A stretch of DNA of 6,287 nt from an uncultured Coriobacteriaceae bacterium (GTDB taxonomy: Bacteria > Actinomycetota > Coriobacteriia > Coriobacteriales > QAMH01): the NCBI GenBank assembly GCA_902783175.1, contig CACZQA010000203.1:1-6287 (forward strand). Reading direction: 5' to 3'. Below the pieces are notes generated by a model. That model saw nothing but the letters and a program-made list of their open reading frames with translations. It was not told where the DNA came from and made no database searches. Numbering within the stretch: the stretch's first letter is position 1; every line of letters begins with the position of its first letter. This document shows positions 1 to 4,755 of this stretch, one piece after another. The position numbers were made by a program, and so were the translations under genes.

Positions 1-175
1 CAAGGCCTATCAGGAAGGCAATGCCGCCGAGTGGGCGAACCTTGGCTGGGAGGCCACCGTCACCGTGCGCACGCGCGTGGGCGAGGACTGGAAGTTCCGC
101 ATCGCCGATCACCTGATCGACGACGAGCGAGGGCTCGCGGACTTCGATCACATGCTGGCAGACTGCGCACTGTAG
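1..175 (+). CDS. 3' end of an unidentified protein (partial)
   Basis: The reading frame is open from base 2 to a TAG stop at 173-175 and gives 57 C-terminal residues; the start lies outside the window. Almost every codon ends in G or C, as in the clear genes here, so I take this frame as coding and the overlapping plus-strand frame running to 366 as a shadow. The fragment begins KAYQEGNAAEW, contains a stretch GWEATVTVRTRVGEDW that could form beta strands, and ends in an acidic, probably helical segment (ADFDHMLADCAL). There is no membrane segment or metal-binding motif. I do not recognise the family and infer no function. It converges on the minus-strand gene ending at 299, with a GC-rich inverted repeat between them. 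Confidence 0.72.
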   Translation, partial: KAYQEGNAAEWANLGWEATVTVRTRVGEDWKFRIADHLIDDERGLADFDHMLADCAL

Positions 176-214
176 CAGGCAACCGTACCGCAGATAACAT
201 CGCCGCACACAAGT

Positions 215-251
215 GCCCCCGCAAGCCAGATCCTGTATCCGCTTGGGGGGC
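215..251. terminator. GC-rich hairpin between convergent genes, possible bidirectional terminator
   Basis: GCCCCCGCAAGC (215-226) pairs with GCTTGGGGGGC (241-251), leaving one bulged G and a 14-base loop that contains a further GAT/ATC pair. It starts 40 bases after the stop of the upstream plus-strand gene and lies 48 bases beyond the stop of the minus-strand gene. No run of T follows on either strand, so it is not a textbook intrinsic terminator. The location between two gene ends is the main support. Confidence 0.4.
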
Positions 252-298
252 GCTCGTATATCCGGCGGCCCGCAAGCCCTGCTCGACGTATCTGCGCC

Positions 299-1072
299 CT
301 AGAGGTAGCGCCAGGCGGCGTTCATCCACCAGTCGTACATCTTCGCCCACGCTTCGTGTTCGGTGACCTGCGGATAGGTCCTGAGCGCTCGCTTGAGCGT
401 CGGGTTCTGCTCGAACCACGCGTTGACGAACCAGCCCGGCCCGACCATGCCCATGATGGGCGCCTTGGCCTGGGGCGCGTGCAGCTCGGCGGTCCACAGC
501 ATCGCTGACACGGGGTTGCCGTGCTCGTCTTGCTCGGCATGGGGGTAGTCGTTTGCGAACAGGTCGATCCACACGCTGTCGGCAACGCGGAAGCGCTTGA
601 GGCCGTAGCCATGCATGGGCTTGAGCTCGCCATCGTCGATGACGGTGTAGTCGATGCTCCCGTCCCCGACGGCGTCCCAACTTGCGGCAGGCGCCAGCGG
701 CTTGAACACGAAGGGTTCCTTGCGCTTTTTCGTGTTGATGCAGGGCGTCTTGCACGCACGGCTCACGTACGCGCCCGGGTTGACGGCAATCATGACTTCG
801 CCGATGAGTTGCCCCAGCTCCGCGGCGAGCTTCTCGTCGTAGCACGAGAGCGGCGGGTAATGGTAGTCGGGCGTCTCGGTGAGGAAGAAGCCGTCGTCGA
901 GTCCGCGCTCGCGCAGGCAGCCCTGCAGTGCGACCTCCGCGGCGAGCATGGCATCGAGGTCGGATGCGTATTTTCCATCGGGGCTCGCGCCCTCATCGGG
1001 GGCAGGCCCCGCCTCGAGCACGTTGCGTACACGCGTCGTCAGTTCCTGCTGCAGTACCTTGTCGTCGAACAT
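299..1072 (-). CDS. conserved-looking hypothetical protein, 257 aa
   Basis: The protein starts MFDDKVLQQELTTRV. The ATG at 1070-1072 is chosen because GAGGAG (1077-1082) lies four bases upstream; the frame stays open on to 1354, but that part runs antisense to the neighbouring gene and lacks comparable start support. There is no signal peptide and no membrane helix, so it is probably cytoplasmic. Residues 1-60 look helical with a Gly/Pro/Asp-rich linker (21-35). Residues 61-125 hold DGFFLTETPDYHYPPLSCYDE and a CKTPC pair (Cys107, Cys111). Residues 130-210 look beta-rich. The C terminus (213-257) is aromatic, with GPGWFVNAWF and MYDWWMNAAWRYL. I recognise no family or catalytic motif. It is divergent from the small gene at 1181, about 108 bases away. 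It is probably a real gene, but its function is unknown. Confidence 0.78.
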   Translation of the reverse strand: MFDDKVLQQELTTRVRNVLEAGPAPDEGASPDGKYASDLDAMLAAEVALQGCLRERGLDDGFFLTETPDYHYPPLSCYDEKLAAELGQLIGEVMIAVNPGAYVSRACKTPCINTKKRKEPFVFKPLAPAASWDAVGDGSIDYTVIDDGELKPMHGYGLKRFRVADSVWIDLFANDYPHAEQDEHGNPVSAMLWTAELHAPQAKAPIMGMVGPGWFVNAWFEQNPTLKRALRTYPQVTEHEAWAKMYDWWMNAAWRYL

Positions 1073-1138
1073 GCTGCTCCTCACTGCGGATCGGGTGGAT
1101 TGCTCAATAATAGTCGAGCGGTGCACAGTGCGCTCTAG

Positions 1139-1144
1139 TAAAAT
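1139..1144 (+). promoter_or_regulatory. candidate -10 box for the 98-aa gene
   Basis: TAAAAT matches the -10 consensus at five of six positions and would place transcription start near 1151, giving a leader of about 30 bases with the GAGG Shine-Dalgarno at 1171-1174. No good -35 hexamer sits 16-18 bases upstream. A TTGACA at 1146-1151 is too close to the start codon to serve this gene. Confidence 0.3.
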
Positions 1145-1180
1145 GTTGACACGGTAAGTCTCTCTGAGAAGAGGTGCACA

Positions 1181-1477
1181 ATGGGAATGAAATCCGATGA
1201 AGCACTTGATCTGCAGTACGACGATCTGACCGACTACCTGGGCGCGAAGCATTCCGCATATATGGAATACGCCGGCCAGACCTATTACCTCACCGACGTC
1301 AACGAACAATGGTGGCGCGCCCAAGACACCGCGCAACTCAACGAAAAGGGACACTATATCGACGCGAGCGAGCTCGTCTCGACTGCCTCCGAATTCGTCG
1401 AGCTGCCGTTCCTGGAAGGCAAGTCCATCAAGGACGTCTTCGCCGATGCGACCTTCTTCGCCTCGGTAAAGGCATAA
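1181..1477 (+). CDS. small acidic hypothetical protein, 98 aa
   Basis: It starts MGMKSDEALDLQYDDL. The ATG at 1181 is preferred because GAGG (1171-1174) lies six bases upstream; a second in-frame ATG at 1187 would cost only two residues. It ends with TAA at 1475-1477. The protein is acidic and has no signal peptide or membrane helix. It carries an aromatic centre (YAGQTYYLTDVNEQWWRA, residues 30-47) and a hydrophobic/acidic C-terminal half (EFVELPFLEGKSIKDVFADATFF, residues 71-93) that suggests a compact alpha/beta fold. I do not recognise the family. It is transcribed away from the 257-residue gene, and its last three codons form the left arm of a hairpin. Size and charge would fit a small regulator or partner protein, but nothing in the sequence says which. 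Confidence 0.75.
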   Translation: MGMKSDEALDLQYDDLTDYLGAKHSAYMEYAGQTYYLTDVNEQWWRAQDTAQLNEKGHYIDASELVSTASEFVELPFLEGKSIKDVFADATFFASVKA

Positions 1478-1490
1478 GCCCCGCCTTTAC
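1466..1490 (+). terminator. perfect 8-bp hairpin straddling the stop codon
   Basis: GTAAAGGC (1466-1473) is exactly complementary to GCCTTTAC (1483-1490), with a nine-base loop that contains the TAA stop. The following bases, GACTCTTCAC, are not a T-tract. It may act as a weak terminator or as a 3' end stabiliser for the 98-aa gene. Confidence 0.4.
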
Positions 1491-1621
1491 GACTCTTCAC
1501 AACTTCATAGCACCGTTTTGCGTCCTGTAGCAGGATTCGCTGGGCTCTGTGCGCAAAATCGCAGGTCAACGAGCTGTCATACCAGCAAAGTGGCATTTGT
1601 CAACTTGTGTAGTTCTTCTGC

Positions 1622-1641
1622 ACATGCCGTGTAGGGCATGT
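1622..1641. repeat. inverted repeat upstream of the NlpC/P60 gene, possible operator
   Basis: ACATGCC (1622-1628) and GGCATGT (1635-1641) are perfect inverted copies around a six-base centre. It lies about 50 bases upstream of the candidate -10 box, where an activator or repressor site would be plausible. No T-tract follows on either strand, which argues against a terminator. Confidence 0.4.
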
Positions 1642-1693
1642 TGGCAGACCGTGGAAGAAATGTCGCATATCCTCGCGCCGCGGGTCTGGCCGC

Positions 1694-1699
1694 TAGAAT
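1694..1699 (+). promoter_or_regulatory. candidate -10 box for the NlpC/P60 gene
   Basis: TAGAAT matches five of six -10 consensus bases. Transcription would start near 1706 and leave a leader of about 75 bases. No clear -35 hexamer is found 16-18 bases upstream, so an activator or alternative sigma factor is possible. Confidence 0.35.
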
Positions 1700-1781
1700 C
1701 CTCGTCAATGCGTTAGCACTATCGCGCTTTTAACGAATTACAAACCCACGACGCAGGAGATGGTTCTACATCAAGGTTTCA

Positions 1782-2357
1782 GTGACGCGCTCCGTTGGGC
1801 GCACCTTCGTAACTGCCGGGCTGGCTTTGGCATTGGCGGGTTCGTGCATCCCCGTGCACACCGCGCTGGCCCAGCCCCTCGACGACACGACGGCATCGCA
1901 GGGGCTCGAGCAGGTTATTTCCGGCGCAGCCGAGAGCACGCAATCGGCAGGGAAGGCCGCTTCCCTCGTCGTCGCAGCGGCACAGGCAGCTCAGCCCACC
2001 ACCGGCGAGCGTGCCGTCAGAATCGCCGAGGGCTACATCGGCACTCCTTATGTGTACGGTGGCGCGACGCCCGCGGGGTTTGATTGCTCCGGCTTCACCA
2101 TGTACTGCTATTCGCAGCTCGGCGTCTCTTTGACCCACAACGCGCAGGCGCAGTACAACGCCTCCTCAAAGGTCTCGACGGCAGATCTGCAGCCCGGTGA
2201 CCTCGTGTTCTTCGGGTCGAACTCGTCGTCTATCTACCACGTTGGCATGTACGTGGGCAACGGCCAGTACATCCACTCGCCGCAGACGGGCGAGTCGGTC
2301 AAGATCGTGAGCCTGTCGAGCGCCCACAGCTATGTCGGCGGCGGAAGGGTCGCCTAG
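1782..2357 (+). CDS. secreted NlpC/P60-family peptidoglycan endopeptidase
   Basis: This 191-residue protein has an N-terminal signal peptide (Arg3/Arg7, then a hydrophobic core at 9-21) with likely signal peptidase I cleavage after ALA30; a lipobox-like LAGSC at 18-22 is a weaker alternative. Residues 31-75 form an Ala/Ser/Gln-rich linker. Residues 77-191 are an NlpC/P60 domain: IGTPYVYGG, the catalytic Cys102 in DCSGF, LQPGDLVFF (136-144), His153 in YHVGMYVG and His165 in YIHSPQTG, the usual Cys-His-His triad. The family cleaves peptide stems of peptidoglycan, usually the D-Glu to diamino acid bond. There are no SH3, LysM or coiled-coil modules, so it is a minimal version. The start is GTG at 1782, served by AAGG at 1773-1776. 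A better AGGAG (1755-1759) is too far upstream and no in-frame start suits it. It ends overlapping the opposite glutaredoxin gene. Confidence 0.9.
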   Translation: MTRSVGRTFVTAGLALALAGSCIPVHTALAQPLDDTTASQGLEQVISGAAESTQSAGKAASLVVAAAQAAQPTTGERAVRIAEGYIGTPYVYGGATPAGFDCSGFTMYCYSQLGVSLTHNAQAQYNASSKVSTADLQPGDLVFFGSNSSSIYHVGMYVGNGQYIHSPQTGESVKIVSLSSAHSYVGGGRVA

Positions 2358-2596
2358 TTTTCGGGCGCATGCCCTTCGAGCCAGTTGATGATATCCATGC
2401 TCTCGTACAGCGGGTCCCCGTCGATGAACAGGCAGGGGACCTGCTGCTTTCCGCCCACCTCAACGAGGCGCTGGCGGTTCTCGTCGGATTCGATGATGTC
2501 CTTGTACTCGACATCGGTGCGTCCCGACTGCTCGATGTACGACATGACACGACGACAGTACGGGCACGTGTCCTTCTTGTAGAGTTCGAGTTTCAT
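2354..2596 (-). CDS. glutaredoxin-like thioredoxin-fold protein
   Basis: The 80-residue protein MKLELYKKDTCPYC... is a single compact glutaredoxin domain. It has the dithiol active site CPYC at 11-14 after the first beta strand, the cis-proline loop QQVPCLFIDG at 51-60 (Pro54), and the C-terminal YESMDIINWLE helix at 64-74, which corresponds to the glutathione-binding end of the family. It should reduce disulfides or glutathione-type mixed disulfides in the cytoplasm. The start at 2596 is set by a consensus AGGAGGT (2602-2608) five bases upstream; the open frame beyond it runs into the PiT gene region and is not used. It is the second gene behind the PiT permease, separated by 50 bases holding a strong hairpin. 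An extra Cys55 follows the cis-proline. If the organism lacks glutathione, its electron donor would be something else, such as thioredoxin reductase. Confidence 0.88.
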   Translation of the reverse strand: MKLELYKKDTCPYCRRVMSYIEQSGRTDVEYKDIIESDENRQRLVEVGGKQQVPCLFIDGDPLYESMDIINWLEGHAPEN

Positions 2597-2601
2597 GGGG
2601 T

Positions 2602-2608
2602 ACCTCCT
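2602..2608 (-). promoter_or_regulatory. consensus Shine-Dalgarno that fixes the glutaredoxin start
   Basis: AGGAGGT on the minus strand, five bases before the ATG at 2594-2596, is the strongest ribosome site in the window. It decides the start against the longer open frame that begins at 2746. Confidence 0.85.
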
Positions 2609-2623
2609 AGGTTGGGAACGGTT

Positions 2624-2642
2624 GTGCCGCACGTGGCGGCAC
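2624..2642 (-). terminator. strong hairpin between PiT and glutaredoxin genes
   Basis: GTGCCGC and GCGGCAC form a perfect 7-bp, almost all G-C stem around a five-base loop. Two more pairs are possible beyond one mismatch (2621-2622 with 2644-2645). It begins four bases after the PiT stop codon and ends before the glutaredoxin Shine-Dalgarno. On the minus strand it is followed by AACCGTTCCC, not a T-tract. It could partially terminate PiT transcription, or act as a processing or stability element that sets unequal expression of the two genes. Confidence 0.5.
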
Positions 2643-2646
2643 GACC

Positions 2647-3699
2647 TTAGAACATCATGAACACTTTGGCGAGCGCCCAACCGATAAAGCCGCAGCACGG
2701 GAACGTCAGCACCCAGGCGAGCACCATGTCCTTGGCCACGGACCACTTGACCTTATGCGGGTTCTTGGAAGCGCCGACGCCCATGATGGCGGCGGTCGAG
2801 CAGTGGCTCGTCGAGACGGGCATGCCCGTGAGCGACGAGACGAGCAGCGTGATGACAGTGGTGAGCGACGCGGCCACGCCCTGGTACTTCTCGAGCTTGA
2901 CCATGTCCATGGCGACGGACTTGATGATGCGCTTGCCGCCGATGAGCGTGCCAAACGAGATGGCGAGCGAGCACAAGATCATGAGCCACAGCGGGAAATC
3001 GGTGTCACCGCTCGTTTCCATGCCAAACGAGAGCGCGATGCCGAGCAGCGCGATGGACATGAACTTCTGGCCGTCCTGCGAGCCGTGCAGAAACGACAGC
3101 ATGGCGGCGCAGACGTCCTGGACGACGACGAAGAGCTGGTTGGCCTTGTGGCGGGGGACCGCGCGGAAGACGAACTCGACGAGCTTGACCATGAGCCATC
3201 CGATGATGAAGCCCGCGACCAGGCTGAAGACCATGCCGTAGATGACCTTCATCCACTCGCCGATGACGACGCCGGCGAGGCCGTTCATGGCTATGGCGCC
3301 TCCGGTGATGCCGGCGATGAGCGAATGCGACTTGGAGGCGGGGATGCCGCGCCACCAGCAGAAGAAGCCCCAGCCTATCGACCCGATCATGGCCGCGATC
3401 AGCGCCATGAGGGCGTGGTGCGTCTCGCCGGAGAAGTCGACCATGTTGAACATGGTGTGGGCGACGGCGGTGGAGACGTAGGTCATGCCCACGAGGCCGA
3501 CGAAGTTGAAAACGGCGGCGAGCGCGAGGGCGGCGCCGGGCTTGAGGCAGCGGGTCGACACGGCAGTTGCGATGGCGTTTGGCGCATCGGTGGCGCCCGA
3601 GATGATGGTGACGCCTATCACGAGGATGAGAATGACGATGAGCGCGGGGTGGGCGCCCATCGAGGCAAAGAACACGCCGAGTGTCAGATCCATGCACAT
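2647..3699 (-). CDS. PiT-family inorganic phosphate transporter
   Basis: The protein has 350 residues and about ten hydrophobic segments. It shows the inverted duplicated signatures of the PiT (PF01384) family: GATDAPNAIATAVSTR at 35-50, WRGIPASKSHSLIAG at 116-130, HGSQDGQKFMS at 205-215 and GMPVSTSHCSTAAIMGVG at 292-309. These proteins import phosphate, often as metal-phosphate, driven by H+ or Na+. The first motif has Thr37 where many family members have Asn (GANDxxN). The cytoplasmic loop at 176-190 is basic. Start is either Met1 (3699) or Met3 (3693); GGGA on the minus strand sits better for Met3, so the N-terminal two residues are uncertain. It precedes the glutaredoxin gene and is divergent from the DegV gene. 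No PhoU-like (DUF47) partner, a frequent PiT neighbour, is in this window. Confidence 0.92.
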   Translation of the reverse strand: MCMDLTLGVFFASMGAHPALIVILILVIGVTIISGATDAPNAIATAVSTRCLKPGAALALAAVFNFVGLVGMTYVSTAVAHTMFNMVDFSGETHHALMALIAAMIGSIGWGFFCWWRGIPASKSHSLIAGITGGAIAMNGLAGVVIGEWMKVIYGMVFSLVAGFIIGWLMVKLVEFVFRAVPRHKANQLFVVVQDVCAAMLSFLHGSQDGQKFMSIALLGIALSFGMETSGDTDFPLWLMILCSLAISFGTLIGGKRIIKSVAMDMVKLEKYQGVAASLTTVITLLVSSLTGMPVSTSHCSTAAIMGVGASKNPHKVKWSVAKDMVLAWVLTFPCCGFIGWALAKVFMMF

Positions 3700-3862
3700 C
3701 CCAATCTATGCCCTGGTGCCAATGGTGGCGATTTGTTTCGCGAATCGTAATTCTATCTCAGATTAAATAGGCGCAATGCGATGACCGCGCTTTTTACGAG
3801 AATGGTTTACACTGGTGCCCAGATTTCGACCTTATCCCCTGGCGCATTCCGAAAGGTGACGT
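3700..3862. promoter_or_regulatory. divergent promoter region, PiT (minus) and DegV (plus)
   Basis: This 163-base gap contains the main AT-rich patch of the right half (3740-3770) and no coding frame of its own. On the plus strand, TTTACA (3806-3811) resembles a -35 box and TACACT (3808-3813) resembles a -10 box, but neither has a well-spaced partner, so the DegV promoter is not resolved. GAAAGGTG (3851-3858) is the DegV ribosome site, four bases before the ATG. Confidence 0.55.
3750..3755 (-). promoter_or_regulatory. candidate -10 box for the PiT gene
   Basis: TAGAAT on the minus strand lies in the AT-rich part of the PiT/DegV divergent gap. Transcription would begin near 3743, about 44 bases before the start codon. 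The -35 region 17 bases upstream (CATTGC) is poor. An imperfect hairpin (CGATTTG at 3729-3735 with CGAATCG at 3741-3747, one G-T wobble) covers the predicted start point and could be a 5' stem-loop or an operator. Confidence 0.4.
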
Positions 3863-4750
3863 ATGCCCGAGTACATTTTGAGCTGTGAATCCACTGCCGA
3901 CCTCTCCGCCGACAAGCTCAAGCAGATCGACGTCGAGTACATCTGCTTCCACTTCTTCATCGACGGCGTGGAGTACCCGGACGACCTGGGCCAAAGCGTG
4001 CCCTTCGACAAGTTCTACCAGAGCATGGCAGACGGGGCGGAGACCAAGACCGCCGCCATCGGCTCGGGCGAGTACGAGAAGTACTTCCGCAGGTTCCTCG
4101 AGCAGGGCAAAGACGTCTTGCACGTGTCGCTTTCAAGCGGGCTTTCGTCCACCGTCGAGTCCGCCCGCATCGCCGCGGCATCGCTTCGCGCCGAATTTCC
4201 CGAGCGCACGCTCTACATCGTCGACTCGCTCGGCGCTTCGAGCGGCTACGGCCTGATCATGGACACGCTGTCTGACATGCGCGCCGCGGGCAAGGGCATC
4301 GACGAGGTGCACGACTGGATCGAGGAGCACAAACTCGAGCTGCGCCACGACTTCTTCTCCACCGACCTCACCTTCTACGTCAAGGGCGGCCGCGTGAAGC
4401 CGGCCGCGGGGTTCGTGGGCAACCTGCTCAAGATCTGCCCGCTGCTCGACATGAACGCTGCCGGGCACCTGATCCCACGCGAGAAGATCCGCACCAAGAA
4501 GCGCGTCATCAAGCGCATCGCGGAAAAGATGCTCGCGCAGGCAGACGGCGGCGCGGCATACACCGGCAAGGTGTTCATCAGCGAAAGCGCGTGCATGGAC
4601 GACGCCCAGGCGGTGGCGGCTCTTGTCAAGAAGAACTGCCCCGACATGAACGGCGAGGTCCTCATCAACAGCATCGGAACGACGATCGGCAGCCATACCG
4701 GCCCCGGCACCGTCGCCTTGTTCTACTGGGGCTCGAAACGTGGTGAATAG
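3863..4750 (+). CDS. DegV-family (fatty-acid-binding) protein
   Basis: At 295 residues this is the usual length for a DegV/FakB protein. Family landmarks in order: STADLS at 10-15 near the N terminus; KTAAIGSGEY at 62-71 in place of the common TSQPSP segment; HVSLSSGLSSTVESA at 87-101; IVDSLGASSGYG at 119-130; the central DLTFYVKGGRVKPAAGFVGNLLKICPLLD at 168-196; and GSHTGPGTVALFY at 276-288. Members bind a fatty acid in a buried pocket, and in Firmicutes the FakB proteins present it to the kinase FakA for phosphorylation. No FakA (DhaK-like) gene is nearby, so that role is inferred from family only. The start ATG follows GAAAGGTG at a good distance. The gene is the first of a likely two-gene unit with the CDF transporter, whose start is five bases beyond this stop. 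The altered TSQPS-type loop may change lipid contacts. Confidence 0.9.
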   Translation: MPEYILSCESTADLSADKLKQIDVEYICFHFFIDGVEYPDDLGQSVPFDKFYQSMADGAETKTAAIGSGEYEKYFRRFLEQGKDVLHVSLSSGLSSTVESARIAAASLRAEFPERTLYIVDSLGASSGYGLIMDTLSDMRAAGKGIDEVHDWIEEHKLELRHDFFSTDLTFYVKGGRVKPAAGFVGNLLKICPLLDMNAAGHLIPREKIRTKKRVIKRIAEKMLAQADGGAAYTGKVFISESACMDDAQAVAALVKKNCPDMNGEVLINSIGTTIGSHTGPGTVALFYWGSKRGE

Positions 4751-4755
4751 CACAT

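Larger units (their letters stand above)
1478..1781. other. 304-base intergenic region, no gene, several inverted repeats
   Basis: No credible coding frame runs through this stretch; the short open frames are antisense or frameshifted continuations of flanking genes. It is less GC-rich than its surroundings. It holds TTTTGCG (1516-1522) facing CGCAAAA (1552-1558), with a nested TCCTG/CAGGA hairpin (1523-1535); a perfect ACATGCC/GGCATGT hairpin (1622-1641); and a TAGAAT box (1694-1699). No tRNA, and no riboswitch motif that I recognise, is present. It is most likely the regulatory leader of the NlpC/P60 gene. Confidence 0.6.

Noticed and set aside
1146..1151. TTGACA as a -35 box for the 98-aa gene
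   Set aside because: A -10 box 17 bases downstream would fall on the ribosome site (AAGAGG) and does not match TATAAT.
1073..1354. N-terminal extension of the 257-aa minus-strand gene up to 1354
   Set aside because: It runs antisense through the 98-aa gene, and the ATG at 1072 has a GAGGAG ribosome site. Long open antisense frames are common in GC-rich DNA.
1671..1760. c-di-AMP (ydaO-type) riboswitch in front of the wall hydrolase gene
   Set aside because: This is a known arrangement for actinobacterial wall hydrolases, but the conserved core elements are not recognisable and the leader after the candidate promoter is too short.
2755..3750. A 331-residue plus-strand frame antisense to the PiT gene
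   Set aside because: It is low-complexity, rich in Asp/Glu/His/Gly/Arg and lacks any recognisable domain; the opposite strand encodes all PiT signatures.
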